64,000 nucleotides of DNA from contig DATILI010000008.1 of the NCBI GenBank assembly GCA_035476635.1, positions 1 to 64,000 of the forward strand, written 5' to 3'. Shown in pieces: positions 16,449 to 25,780 of this stretch (positions are counted from its first letter, which is position 1; every line of letters begins with the position of its first letter). A program made the position numbers and the translations under genes. The DNA is from DATILI01 sp035476635. Lineage in GTDB: Bacteria > Pseudomonadota > Gammaproteobacteria > Burkholderiales > Burkholderiaceae_C. The notes beneath the pieces are model-generated. The model was given only the letters and a program-made list of their open reading frames with translations, made no database searches and had not been told where the DNA came from.

Positions 16449-18536
16449 TCAACCGCCGTGGAATTTCACCACCAGGGGCACGATGAGCAGCGCCACGATG
16501 TTGATGATCTTGATCAGCGGGTTGATGGCGGGGCCGGCCGTGTCCTTGTAAGGGTCGCCCACGGTATCGCCGGTGACAGCGGCCTTGTGCGTGTCGCCGC
16601 CCTTCTTGTGCGTGACGCCGTCCTTGTCGACGAAATCGTCTTCAATGAGTTTCTTGGCGTTGTCCCAGGCGCCACCGCCGGTACACATCGAGATCGCCAC
16701 GAACAGGCCGGTGACGATGGTGCCCATCAGCATGCCGCCCAGCGCCTTCGGGCCGAGCGCGAGGCCCACCACGATGGGCACAACCACGGGCAGCAGCGAC
16801 GGGATCACCATTTCCTTGATGGCGGCGGTAGTTAGCATGTCAACGGCCTTGCCGTATTCGGGCTTGGCCGTGCCTTCCATGATGCCCTTGATGTCGCGGA
16901 ACTGGCGCCGCACTTCGACCACCACCGCACCGGCGGCGCGGCCCACGGCTTCCATGGCCATGGCGCCGAAAAGATAGGGAATCAGGCCGCCGATGAACAG
17001 GCCCACGATCACCATCGGGTCGGACAGATCGAAGGTGATGGCCTTGCCGTAGCTTTCCAGTTTGTGGGTGTAGTCAGCAAACAGCACCAGCGCGGCCAGG
17101 CCGGCCGAGCCGATGGCATAGCCCTTGGTCACGGCCTTGGTGGTGTTGCCCACGGCGTCCAGTGGGTCGGTGATGTCGCGCACGCTGGCGGGCAGTTCGG
17201 CCATTTCGGCAATGCCGCCGGCGTTGTCGGTGATCGGGCCGTAGGCGTCCAGCGCCACCACGATGCCGGCCATGCTCAGCATGGAGGTCGCAGCAATGGC
17301 AATGCCGTATAGGCCGGCCAGCGAATAGGCCGCCAGGATGGCGATGCACACGCAGACGACCGGCCAGGCGGTGGAGCGCATGGAAACGCCCAGGCCGGCA
17401 ATGATGTTGGTGCCATGGCCGGTGGTGGAAGCCTGCGCGATGTGGCGCACCGGCGAATACTGGGTGCCGGTGTAGAACTCGGTGATCCAGACCAGCGCGC
17501 CGGTCAGTACCAGGCCGACCGCACAAGCGCCGAAGAGACGCATTTGCGTGCCCGTGGCGGTCACTGCGTTGTCGGGAATCAGCCACATCGTCACGCCGTA
17601 GAAGGCGATCAGCGAGAGCACGCCGGCAATGGCCAGTCCCTTGTACAGCGCCGGCATCACGTTCTTCATACCGGGCGAGGCCTTGACGAAGAAGCAGCCG
17701 ATGATGGATGCGATGATGGACACGGCGCCCAGCGCCAGCGGGTACAGCACGGCGTTCATCTGGGCGGAGGCCAACAGCAGCGCGCCAAGCACCATGGTGG
17801 CGATCAAGGTCACGGCGTAGGTTTCGAACAGGTCGGCCGCCATGCCGGCGCAGTCGCCGACGTTGTCGCCCACGTTGTCGGCAATCACCGCCGGGTTGCG
17901 CGGGTCGTCCTCCGGAATGCCGGCCTCGACCTTGCCCACCAGGTCGGCACCGACGTCGGCACCCTTGGTGAAGATGCCGCCGCCCAGGCGCGCGAAGATT
18001 GAGATCAGCGAGGAGCCGAAGGCAAAGCCGATCAGCGGGTTGAGCAGGGTGGCGAGGCTCTTGTCCGGCGTGAGATTTCCGTTGCCCACCAGGAACCAGA
18101 AGAAACCGGTCACACCCAGCAGCCCCAAGCCCACCACCAGCATGCCGGTGATGGCACCGCCGCGAAAGGCCACGTCCAGTGCCGGGCCGATGCCGCGGGT
18201 GGCCGCCTGGGCGGTGCGCACATTGGCGCGCACCGAGACGTTCATGCCGATGAAGCCGCAGGCGCCCGACAAGAACGCGCCGATGACAAAGCCGATGGCC
18301 GTCTGGCCGTCGAGGAACACACCGATCAGGATGGCCAGCACCACACCGACGATGGCGATGGTTTTGTACTGCCGGGCCAGGTAGGCGGCGGCACCGGCCT
18401 GGATGGCTGCCGCGATCTCCTGCATCCGTGCATTGCCTGCGTCCTGGGAAAGAATCCAGCCGCGCGCCCAAATGCCGTAAATCACGGCAATCAGCCCGCA
18501 AACGAGCGCCAAAATAAGCGCCGAGTTGCCTGTCAT
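16449..18536 (-). CDS. hppA: Membrane-bound proton-translocating pyrophosphatase, K+-independent type
   Basis: This 695-residue polytopic membrane protein hydrolyses pyrophosphate and pumps protons. The substrate site is visible in GGGIFTKGADVGADLVGKVE and DDPRNPAVIADNVGDNVGDCAGM (quoted in part), near residues 185-230, and in the C-terminal repeat KGGDTHKAAVTGDTVGDPYKDT. The GNTTKAVTKG motif places Lys at residue 467 and Thr three positions later, the signature of the K+-independent class (the K+-dependent class has Ala). It is divergent from the soluble pyrophosphatase gene, with 221 bases between them, so both PPi-consuming enzymes are paired. Confidence 0.95.
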   Translation of the reverse strand: MTGNSALILALVCGLIAVIYGIWARGWILSQDAGNARMQEIAAAIQAGAAAYLARQYKTIAIVGVVLAILIGVFLDGQTAIGFVIGAFLSGACGFIGMNVSVRANVRTAQAATRGIGPALDVAFRGGAITGMLVVGLGLLGVTGFFWFLVGNGNLTPDKSLATLLNPLIGFAFGSSLISIFARLGGGIFTKGADVGADLVGKVEAGIPEDDPRNPAVIADNVGDNVGDCAGMAADLFETYAVTLIATMVLGALLLASAQMNAVLYPLALGAVSIIASIIGCFFVKASPGMKNVMPALYKGLAIAGVLSLIAFYGVTMWLIPDNAVTATGTQMRLFGACAVGLVLTGALVWITEFYTGTQYSPVRHIAQASTTGHGTNIIAGLGVSMRSTAWPVVCVCIAILAAYSLAGLYGIAIAATSMLSMAGIVVALDAYGPITDNAGGIAEMAELPASVRDITDPLDAVGNTTKAVTKGYAIGSAGLAALVLFADYTHKLESYGKAITFDLSDPMVIVGLFIGGLIPYLFGAMAMEAVGRAAGAVVVEVRRQFRDIKGIMEGTAKPEYGKAVDMLTTAAIKEMVIPSLLPVVVPIVVGLALGPKALGGMLMGTIVTGLFVAISMCTGGGAWDNAKKLIEDDFVDKDGVTHKKGGDTHKAAVTGDTVGDPYKDTAGPAINPLIKIINIVALLIVPLVVKFHGG

Positions 18537-18757
18537 GCTCTGTTCTCCTATGCTGCTTTTGCTTGGAAGGGGTTCAACGCTTTGGAGGGACCCCCGCTGC
18601 GTTGCTTCCTCGGCTCCACAGAAGGAGACAATTGGCCAACCGGCGCAATGTAACTTGAAAAACCGGTGCTTGCAGTCGCACGCAAGGAGCGAGTCAGTAA
18701 AATCAGGGTTAATCCCGATCTGTCATCAACCTGTCTTTTCATCTCCAGAAGAAAACC

Positions 18758-19294
18758 ATGTCCCTCGACAAAGTCTCCCCCGGCAAGAATGTGCCCGAAT
18801 CTTTCAATGTGATCATCGAAATCCCGATGAACGCCGACCCCATCAAGTACGAGGTGGACAAGGAGACCGGCGCGATCTTCGTGGATCGCTTCATGAGCAC
18901 GGCGATGCACTATCCGACCAACTACGGCTATGTGCCCAAGACCATCAGCGGTGACGGCGACCCGGTCGACGTGCTGGTGATCACGCCTGTGCCGCTGATT
19001 CCTGGCGTGGTGGTGCCGTGCCGCGCCATCGGCATCCTGAAAATGGAAGACGAGGCCGGTGAAGACGGCAAGGTGCTGGCGGTGCCTACCGACAAGATTC
19101 TCTCGATCTACACCCAGTGGCAAAAGCCGGAAGACCTGAACCCGATGCGCCTGAAGACCATTGCGCACTTCTTTGAGCACTACAAGGACCTGGAGCCCGG
19201 CAAATGGGTCAAGGTGCTGGGCTGGGAAGGCGTGGAATCGGCGAAGAAGGAAATTCTCGACGGGATCGAGAACTACAACAAAGCCAATTCCTGA
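18758..19294 (+). CDS. ppa: Soluble family I inorganic pyrophosphatase
   Basis: This 178-residue cytoplasmic enzyme hydrolyses pyrophosphate to phosphate. The family I active site is visible: FNVIIEIPMNADPIKYEVDK at the start, YPTNYGYVPKTI, the DGDPVDVLV metal-binding motif (about residues 66-74), and the later Asp and Lys ligands around DEAGEDGK. It follows a 221-base divergent region shared with hppA and is closed by a strong hairpin at 19311-19337. Confidence 0.97.
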   Translation: MSLDKVSPGKNVPESFNVIIEIPMNADPIKYEVDKETGAIFVDRFMSTAMHYPTNYGYVPKTISGDGDPVDVLVITPVPLIPGVVVPCRAIGILKMEDEAGEDGKVLAVPTDKILSIYTQWQKPEDLNPMRLKTIAHFFEHYKDLEPGKWVKVLGWEGVESAKKEILDGIENYNKANS

Positions 19295-19310
19295 GAGGTA
19301 TGCGCCTCAA

Positions 19311-19337
19311 AGAAAAAGCGCCCATGGGCGCTTTTTT
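19311..19337. terminator. Bidirectional terminator between ppa and the hydrolase gene
   Basis: A near-perfect hairpin (AAAAAGCGCCC-AT-GGGCGCTTTTTT) lies between two convergent genes. The flanking A and T runs allow termination in both directions, serving ppa and the leftward gene at 19342. Confidence 0.85.
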
Positions 19338-19341
19338 CTTT

Positions 19342-20151
19342 TCAACGCTGCGGGTCGGGAAAAATCAGCCCGTGCAGCCCGCCCTTGCGCTCGAACGGCC
19401 GCCATTGGTCTTCGGCTTGTGCCAGCCGGTCGGCCACCACCCACCAGGCGCTGGGGTTCAGGCCCAGGCCGATATGGCTGGCGATGACCTCGACGTTCTC
19501 GGTATCGGGGTTGTCCGGGCAGGGCGTCTGGATGCTGCCTTGCCAAGCCACGATGCCGTCGGTACGCGAATAGATACTGGTGGTTGGCACCGGGGGTGCG
19601 CCAGGCAGGTCGAACTGCTCGGCTTCGCGTTCGATGTTGCGGCCGCTCGTGAGCTCGTAGATGCGCCAGGCATTGGTGCTTTTCGGGGTGCCGCCAAACG
19701 GCGTGCCCAAGGTGATCACGCAGCGCACCTTGTCGGGCATGAGCTTGGCCAGCTCGCGCGCATAAACGCCGCCGAGGCTCCAGCCGATCAGGCTGATCCT
19801 GCGGCCGCTGCTTTCAAAGGCGTGCTCCACATGGCGCGTGGCGGCATCAAGCACGCCGGCGCGCGGGCCGAAGTTGAAGCCCTGGTGCCAGCCCGAGACC
19901 TCGTAGCCCAGGCTGCCGATGTAGCGGCGCAGGGGAATGGTGGATCCGTCGCTGGCCGAAAGGCCGGGGAACACCAATACGGAATGCTTGTCGCCCCGGG
20001 GTGCGCGCTGCAGCACGGGCCAAGCCGGCAGCACGGCGCCGAACTCCCAGGGAGCGCGGAATTCCATGGCCAGCAGGAGTGGGCTGGGGGGACCGATGTC
20101 GAGTGGTTTTTGTCTCTCTCGCGTTGCCATTTCGAATGCGGCATCAAGCAC
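19342..20151 (-). CDS. Alpha/beta hydrolase, lipase/esterase-like
   Basis: This 269-residue hydrolase has the nucleophile elbow GWSLGGVYA (serine at about residue 124), an upstream strand SVLVFPGLSASDGS resembling the oxyanion region, and a C-terminal His in ASHIGLGLNP. It has no clear signal peptide. Its start overlaps the end of the wax ester synthase gene by 8 bases, so the two are cotranscribed. A role in acyl-ester turnover alongside storage-lipid synthesis is a reasonable inference, but the substrate is unknown. Confidence 0.8.
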   Translation of the reverse strand: MLDAAFEMATRERQKPLDIGPPSPLLLAMEFRAPWEFGAVLPAWPVLQRAPRGDKHSVLVFPGLSASDGSTIPLRRYIGSLGYEVSGWHQGFNFGPRAGVLDAATRHVEHAFESSGRRISLIGWSLGGVYARELAKLMPDKVRCVITLGTPFGGTPKSTNAWRIYELTSGRNIEREAEQFDLPGAPPVPTTSIYSRTDGIVAWQGSIQTPCPDNPDTENVEVIASHIGLGLNPSAWWVVADRLAQAEDQWRPFERKGGLHGLIFPDPQR

Positions 20152-21775
20152 GGGGTGCCTTCTTCCTCGCTGTTGTAAGTGTGCTTACAGTAGCAGCTTT
20201 GCCCCGCGACTTGGCTGACGAAAGCGCTGTTTTAGAGAGGGTGCTCTTCGGCGAAGTCGCCTTGGCGACGCGCTTCGTCGGGGTAACTACGGGGGTGGCC
20301 GCCACTGGGGGCGCCGTTTTCGCCTGCGTTGATGTGTGCAGGCTCAAAGCCTCCTCGTACGCCGCAACCAGGGCGTTGGCCAGGTCCTGCACATGGGGCA
20401 CGGCCTTCTTGTCGGCAATCACCCCGAAATCCACGCTGCCGGCATAGGTCTGGATCGTGATGTTGAGCGCCAGGCCGTGCATCACGATGGACAGCGGATG
20501 AAAGGTCAGCATGCGCGCGCCCGCGAGGTACAAGGGCACTTGCGGGCCGGGCACGTTGCTGATGGCGAGGTTGGCGATGCTGGGCAGGCGCTCGGCGATG
20601 CCGCTTTTGCCATAGGTCTTGAAGGCCGCCCGCGCCGCGCCGCCCACCAGCCAGGGCGAAAGCAGGGAAGGGTAGTCGGTGGGCAGTACCGACTTGAGGT
20701 TCACCAGCGCCTCCTTGACCTTGGCGGTGGAGGCCATGATGGCGTTCATGCGCTTGAGCGGATGGGCCAGATGCGTGCCCAGGTCCACGACCGAGATCGA
20801 GGCCTGGTTGTTGAGTTCCTTGTTGCTCTCTTCGCGCAGGCTTACCGGCATGGCTGCGATCAGCGACTTCTTTGGCAGGCTGGCGTGCTTGAGCAGGTAG
20901 TTGCGCAGCGCGGTGGAGCAGATCCACAGCACGATGTCGTTGAACGAGCCGCCCACGGCCTTGGCCATGGTCCTGCATTCGGCAAACGGGATGCTCGCGG
21001 TGGCGAAGACGCGGTCACGCGTGATGCCGGTGTTGAACACGGTCTTGGGCGCAAGCTGGACCGGGGACTTCGGGCGCAGGCTGCGCAGGCCCTTGCCGCC
21101 GCCGGTGGTGAATGACTGCCGGGCCACCGCGCCGCCGAGCGAGGAGGCGGCCGCGGGCAGCGATTTGGCCAGCTTGGCGTATTGCGCCAGCGAGTTGGAA
21201 AACACGGCACCGATCATCTCGCCGATCTTCAGGTCGGCCTGCGTCTTGCCTCTGCGCGCGGGGTCCGGCGGCGGTACTTCGCGCGGCACCGGCGACACGT
21301 CCAGAATGGCGTTGGCCAGCACTGTGCCGCCCTTGCCGTCGAGTGCCGCATGGTGGATCTTGGAGTAGAAGCCCGCGCAGCGCGAGCCGTCCGGGCGCTT
21401 GATGCTGTCGAATACATAGAACTCCCACAGCGGCTGGGTGCGATCGATTAGCTGCCCGTGCAGCTTGGCGCACAGGGTCTCGACGGCGCGCACACTCAAG
21501 TCTTTGTCCTTGACCTTGCGCACATGGAAGTCCAGGTCCACCGAATCGGCCTCGACCCAGATCGGGTGCCCGAGGTCAAACGGCATGAAGGCCAGCTTGC
21601 GGCTGAAGATGGGTGCCAGGTGCATGCGCTTGGCGATGTGGGCCTGTAGCGCCTTGTGAAAGCTGCCCTTGAATCCCTTGGGCAGCTCGTACAGGTTCAG
21701 CGAGCCGACGTGCATAGGGGTCTCGGGTGTTTCCAGGTACAGGAAGGTGGCGTCGAGTCCGCTCAGTGATTTCAT
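20144..21775 (-). CDS. Wax ester synthase / diacylglycerol acyltransferase (WS/DGAT)
   Basis: This 543-residue bifunctional acyltransferase makes wax esters or triacylglycerol from acyl-CoA. The active-site motif HHxxxDG is present (H141, H142, D146 in SKIHHAALDGKGG), along with the PLW motif near 115-117 and NDIVLW-like FNDIVLWICSTALRNYL in the second half. The C-terminal tail of about 45 residues is rich in Lys, Ala, Ser and Thr and is beyond the usual domain. ATG 21775 (MKSLSGLDATF) is the family start. It is followed by a lipase-like gene with an 8-base overlap. Confidence 0.92.
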   Translation of the reverse strand: MKSLSGLDATFLYLETPETPMHVGSLNLYELPKGFKGSFHKALQAHIAKRMHLAPIFSRKLAFMPFDLGHPIWVEADSVDLDFHVRKVKDKDLSVRAVETLCAKLHGQLIDRTQPLWEFYVFDSIKRPDGSRCAGFYSKIHHAALDGKGGTVLANAILDVSPVPREVPPPDPARRGKTQADLKIGEMIGAVFSNSLAQYAKLAKSLPAAASSLGGAVARQSFTTGGGKGLRSLRPKSPVQLAPKTVFNTGITRDRVFATASIPFAECRTMAKAVGGSFNDIVLWICSTALRNYLLKHASLPKKSLIAAMPVSLREESNKELNNQASISVVDLGTHLAHPLKRMNAIMASTAKVKEALVNLKSVLPTDYPSLLSPWLVGGAARAAFKTYGKSGIAERLPSIANLAISNVPGPQVPLYLAGARMLTFHPLSIVMHGLALNITIQTYAGSVDFGVIADKKAVPHVQDLANALVAAYEEALSLHTSTQAKTAPPVAATPVVTPTKRVAKATSPKSTLSKTALSSAKSRGKAATVSTLTTARKKAPRA

Positions 21776-21878
21776 GTGTTGTGTTCTCCTCACGCCCAAT
21801 TTAGCGGGGCGGCGCTGGGTGCACCATAGGGTTTGCCTTGCGTGCAGCGCGCGTGCAGCGCGCGTGCGGCGCAGGCGA

Positions 21879-23057
21879 TCAACCGCGAGGGGCTCGAAAC
21901 GGGCTTCGTTGACCGAGGTCGTCCAGGTAGCCAGCTATGCCCTGGCCCTCGCGCTCCAGAAACCGTTCCACCGCATCGGCAAACGCCGGGTGCGCTAGCC
22001 AGTGGGCGCTGGTGGTCTTGACCGGCATCAGGGCGCGCGCCATCTTGTGCTCGCCCTGCGCGCCGCCTTCGAAACTGCCCACGCCGTGTTCTATGCACCA
22101 CTGCAAGGGCTGGTAGTAGCAGGCCTCGAAGTGCAGGCAGTCCACACGCTCCAATGCGCCCCAATAGCGGCCGTAGGCCACGCGGGCGGTGGCGTCTTCG
22201 GGGTGCGTGCCGATGGCGATCAGGCTGGCGGCGATCGGCTTCTCGTTGCGCTCGGCCACGAACAGCAGCCAGTTCTCAGGCATGGTGTGGGCCATGCGGG
22301 TGAAGAAGTCGCGATTCAGGTACGGGGCGTTGCCGTGCTCGTAGTAGGTGCGCTCGTAGCAGCGATAGAAAAAATCCCAGTCGCATTGGGTGATATCGCG
22401 CCCTAGGGACCGGCGGAAGGTCACGCCGGCGTCAGCCACCCGGCGGCGCTCTTGCTTGATCTTTTTGCGCTTCTCCTGATTGAGGGTGGCCAGGAATTCG
22501 TCGAAGCTTGAATAGTTTGCATTTTCCCAATGAAACTGCACGGTGTGGCGCAGCATCAGGCCCGCTTGCGCGCACGCAGCTACATCCGCATCGCCGGCGA
22601 ACAGCAGGTGAAGGGAGGACAGCTTTTCCTGCTGGCACCAAGCCACCAGCGCTTGCACCAGCACGGCGCGGGCAGCGTCATCGCGCGCGAGCAAGCGCAC
22701 GCCGGGTACAGGGGTGAACGGCACGGCCGCGACTGCCTTGGGGTAGTAGGCAACCCCATGCTGGTGGTACGCATTGGCCCAGGCCCAGTCGAACACGTAT
22801 TCGCCGTAGGAATGGTCCTTGAGGTACAGCGGACAGGCGGCGTGCAGGATGCCGTCGCGCCAAAGGGTCATGAAGCGCGGTGCCCAGCCGGTTCCCGCCA
22901 CGGCGCTGCCACTGCTGTGCAGGGCCGCAAGGTAGGCATGCCGCATGAATGGGCTCCAGTGAGGCTCAAGGGCCAGCAGGCAGTCCCATTCGAGTGCATT
23001 GACCTCCAACGGCGAGGTCAGTACCCGGATGACATAATCGTTTGCACCGTTTTCCAC
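21879..23057 (-). CDS. FemAB-like / GNAT family protein (PF04339)
   Basis: This protein of about 392 residues matches the peptidoglycan-synthesis FemAB-like family (DUF482, PF04339). Visible segments are ALEPHWSPFMRHAYLAALHSSG near the start, a Lys/Arg-rich motif (NQEKRKKIKQERRRV) in the middle, and FEACYYQPLQWCIEHG with FEGGAQGEHKMARAL near the end, all typical of this family. Its substrate is not established. The start is uncertain: ATG 23084 would overlap the divergent nadE start at 23065, so GTG 23057 is chosen here. If so, the two genes are head-to-head with only 7 bases between starts. Confidence 0.78.
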   Translation of the reverse strand: MENGANDYVIRVLTSPLEVNALEWDCLLALEPHWSPFMRHAYLAALHSSGSAVAGTGWAPRFMTLWRDGILHAACPLYLKDHSYGEYVFDWAWANAYHQHGVAYYPKAVAAVPFTPVPGVRLLARDDAARAVLVQALVAWCQQEKLSSLHLLFAGDADVAACAQAGLMLRHTVQFHWENANYSSFDEFLATLNQEKRKKIKQERRRVADAGVTFRRSLGRDITQCDWDFFYRCYERTYYEHGNAPYLNRDFFTRMAHTMPENWLLFVAERNEKPIAASLIAIGTHPEDATARVAYGRYWGALERVDCLHFEACYYQPLQWCIEHGVGSFEGGAQGEHKMARALMPVKTTSAHWLAHPAFADAVERFLEREGQGIAGYLDDLGQRSPFRAPRG

Positions 23058-23064
23058 TGCCTGT

Positions 23065-24729
23065 ATGACTCTCAAGCTTTGCATTGCCCAACTGAATTTC
23101 GTGGTCGGCGACATGCCGGGCAATGCGCAAAAAATCATAGCTTCCGCGCGCACCGCTTACGCGCAAGGTGCGCGGCTGCTGCTGACCCCCGAGCTGTCCA
23201 TCTGCGGCTATGCGGCCGAAGACCTGTTCCTGCGCCCCGCCTTTGTCGCTGCTTGCGATGATGCCGTGAAAACGGTGGCCCGCGAACTTGCCGGGTTAAA
23301 AGATTTGGTGGTGGTGGTCGGACATCCAGCCGGCGGAGACGTGCGCAGCAAGTCGGTGGCGGTACAGCGACGGCACAACGCGGCCAGTGTTATCAACGAG
23401 GGCCGGGTGCTGGCAACTTACGCCAAACGTGAGCTGCCCAACTACCAGGTGTTTGACGAGCGCCGCTACTTCACGCCCGGGCAGGGCGTTTGCGTGTTCC
23501 CGGTTGGTGGCATCAAGGTGGGACTGCTGATCTGCGAGGACGCCTGGTTCGAGGAACCGGCGCGCCTGGCCCGGGAAGCTGGCGCCGAGATGCTGGCCGT
23601 GATCAATGCCTCGCCGTTTCATGTAGGCAAGGGCGGGGAGCGTGAGCTGACCATGCGCGAAAGAGTGGGGGCCTGCGGGTTGCCGCTGGTCTATGCGCAT
23701 CTGGTAGGCGGGCAGGATGAGGTGGTGTTCGAGGGCCACTCGTTCGCACTCAACGCCGACGGCGCGATCGCCGGGCGGGCGCCCAGTTTCAAGGAAGATC
23801 TGTTTGCGCTGGACGTGGTGCGGGAACAAGGCGCGGTGCGGCTCAGCGGGCGTGTGATGCCCGAGCGGACCGCCGAGGCCGACCTGTGGGATGCACTGGT
23901 GCTTGGGGTGCACGACTACATCGGCAAGAATGGTTTTCCGAGTGTGATCCTGGGTTTGTCTGGCGGCATCGACTCGGCGCTGGTGCTGGCCATTGCGGTG
24001 GACGCCCTGGGCAAGGACCGGGTGCGCACCGTGATGATGCCGTCACCCTATACCGCCGATATCAGCTGGATTGACGCGCGCGAGATGGCGAATCGCCTGG
24101 GCGTGCGCTATGACGAGATCTCGATCGTGCCGATGTTCGAGGCCTTCAAGGCATCCCTGGCCGAGGAGTTCAAGGGCCTGGCCGAAGACACCACCGAGGA
24201 AAATCTCCAGGCGCGCATTCGCGGCACCTTGCTGATGGCCTTGTCCAACAAGTTTGGCAGCATCGTCCTGACCACCGGCAACAAAAGCGAGATGGCCACC
24301 GGCTACTGCACGCTTTATGGCGACATGGCGGGTGGTTTCGCCGTCATCAAGGACCTGGCCAAGACCACGGTGTTCAAGCTTGCGCGATGGCGCAACGAAA
24401 ACGATCCCTATGCCACCGGTGCCGGCCCGATCCCCGAGCGCATCATCGTCCGGCCGCCGAGCGCCGAATTGCGCCCGGACCAGAAAGACCAGGACAGCCT
24501 GCCGCCTTACGAGGTGCTGGACGCGATCCTGGAACGCTACATGGAAAACGATCAGGGCATCGAGCAGATCGTCGCGGCCGGCTTCGACCGTGTCGTCGTG
24601 GAGCGGGTGACGCGCCTGATCAGGATCAACGAGTACAAGCGCCGCCAGGCGCCGGTGGGCATTCGGGTGACCCATCGGAGCTTCGGCAAGGATTGGCGGT
24701 ATCCTATAACCAGCAAATTTCGCGCATAA
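23065..24729 (+). CDS. nadE: Glutamine-dependent NAD+ synthetase
   Basis: This 554-residue enzyme amidates nicotinic acid adenine dinucleotide to NAD+. The N-terminal nitrilase-like glutaminase has the Glu-Lys-Cys triad: E in TPELSIC, K in KRELPNYQVFDERRYF and C in LICEDAW (about residues 46, 115 and 152). The C-terminal synthetase has the P-loop-like LGLSGGIDSALVLAIAV near residue 295 and TGNKSEMATGYCTLYGD near 405. It is followed after 19 bases by a PII gene and is probably cotranscribed with it, linking NAD synthesis and nitrogen status. Confidence 0.96.
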   Translation: MTLKLCIAQLNFVVGDMPGNAQKIIASARTAYAQGARLLLTPELSICGYAAEDLFLRPAFVAACDDAVKTVARELAGLKDLVVVVGHPAGGDVRSKSVAVQRRHNAASVINEGRVLATYAKRELPNYQVFDERRYFTPGQGVCVFPVGGIKVGLLICEDAWFEEPARLAREAGAEMLAVINASPFHVGKGGERELTMRERVGACGLPLVYAHLVGGQDEVVFEGHSFALNADGAIAGRAPSFKEDLFALDVVREQGAVRLSGRVMPERTAEADLWDALVLGVHDYIGKNGFPSVILGLSGGIDSALVLAIAVDALGKDRVRTVMMPSPYTADISWIDAREMANRLGVRYDEISIVPMFEAFKASLAEEFKGLAEDTTEENLQARIRGTLLMALSNKFGSIVLTTGNKSEMATGYCTLYGDMAGGFAVIKDLAKTTVFKLARWRNENDPYATGAGPIPERIIVRPPSAELRPDQKDQDSLPPYEVLDAILERYMENDQGIEQIVAAGFDRVVVERVTRLIRINEYKRRQAPVGIRVTHRSFGKDWRYPITSKFRA

Positions 24730-24748
24730 GTCCTAAGGAACCTCACCC

Positions 24749-25087
24749 ATGAAACAGATCACCGCCATCGTCAAACCGTTCAAGCTTGAGGAAGTGCGCG
24801 AGGCCCTGGCCGAATGCGGCGTTACCGGGCTGACCGTGACTGAAGTCAAAGGCTTTGGCCGTCAGAAGGGCCACACCGAGCTCTACCGTGGCGCCGAGTA
24901 TGTCGTCGATTTCCTGCCCAAGGTCAAAGTGGAGGTCGTGGTCAAGACCGACGATGTGGAGCGCTGCGTGGACGCCATCGTCAAGGCGGCACGCACCGGC
25001 AAGATTGGTGATGGCAAGATTTTCGTCACCAGTGTCGAGCGCGTCGTGCGCATCCGTACGGGCGAGGAAGACGAAACGGCAGTCTGA
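24749..25087 (+). CDS. glnK: PII nitrogen regulatory protein (GlnB/GlnK)
   Basis: This 112-residue signalling protein has the T-loop with the uridylylated Tyr51 (GAEYVVDF), the PII signature and the C-terminal motif GKIGDGKIFVTSVERVVRIRTGE. It senses 2-oxoglutarate and ATP/ADP and controls nitrogen regulators. No amtB gene follows, so the GlnB/GlnK choice is not certain. The gene lies 19 bases downstream of nadE, an arrangement found in several betaproteobacteria. Confidence 0.95.
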   Translation: MKQITAIVKPFKLEEVREALAECGVTGLTVTEVKGFGRQKGHTELYRGAEYVVDFLPKVKVEVVVKTDDVERCVDAIVKAARTGKIGDGKIFVTSVERVVRIRTGEEDETAV

Positions 25088-25179
25088 TCAGACTGAGACC
25101 TTGCGGGACAGGCCAATAAATTGCAAAGCAATTTTTGCTCTGTCCCCAACCGATCAGAATCTCGGAACAGCCAAGGCCT

Positions 25180-25770
25180 TCAAATCTTGTCCGACAGCGA
25201 ATCCTGCTCCGCATTCATGCCCGCAGCTTCGACAAGGTCGCGCAGCAAGGCGTCGGGGTCGGTGCCGACCTGCATCAGGCTCATTTGCCAATCACTCATG
25301 AATTGCTGCTCGACGCCGAATTCGAGGAAGGCGAGCAGCTTGTCGTAGTAGCCCTGCATATTGAGCAAGCCAACGGGTTTGTCGTGGTAGCCGAGCTGGC
25401 GCCAGGTCCAGACCTCGAAAAATTCCTCATAGGTGCCGATGCCGCCAGGCAACGCGAGAAATGCATCGGAACGCTCGGCCATCATGCGCTTGCGCTCGTG
25501 CATGGTGTCCACGATGTGCAGTTCGTCGCATCCGCGATGGGCAAATTCTTTTTCGACGAGGGCTTTCGGAATGACACCGACCACACGTCCGCCCGACTCC
25601 AGCACCGCGTCGGCCACGATGCCCATCAGGCCATTTTTGCCACCGCCATAGACCAGTTGGCCGCGATGCTCGCCGATCCACCGCCCCACTTTGCGGGCGA
25701 CCTCACCGAATTCGGGACTCGCGCCCACGCGTGAACCGCAATAAACACAAACCGAAAACGCGGGGGTCAT
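25180..25770 (-). CDS. LOG-family protein (cytokinin riboside 5'-monophosphate phosphoribohydrolase-like)
   Basis: This 196-residue protein has the LOG signature residues: GGGKNGLMG (about residues 43-51) and PGGIGTYEE (about 106-114). Family enzymes release the base from nucleoside 5'-monophosphates; their physiological role in non-plant bacteria is usually purine salvage or unknown. ATG 25770 (MTPAFSVCVYCGSR) is chosen over a longer frame. It lies 10 bases downstream of dgkA and converges with the PII gene. Confidence 0.9.
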   Translation of the reverse strand: MTPAFSVCVYCGSRVGASPEFGEVARKVGRWIGEHRGQLVYGGGKNGLMGIVADAVLESGGRVVGVIPKALVEKEFAHRGCDELHIVDTMHERKRMMAERSDAFLALPGGIGTYEEFFEVWTWRQLGYHDKPVGLLNMQGYYDKLLAFLEFGVEQQFMSDWQMSLMQVGTDPDALLRDLVEAAGMNAEQDSLSDKI

Positions 25771-25780
25771 GCCAAAAACC

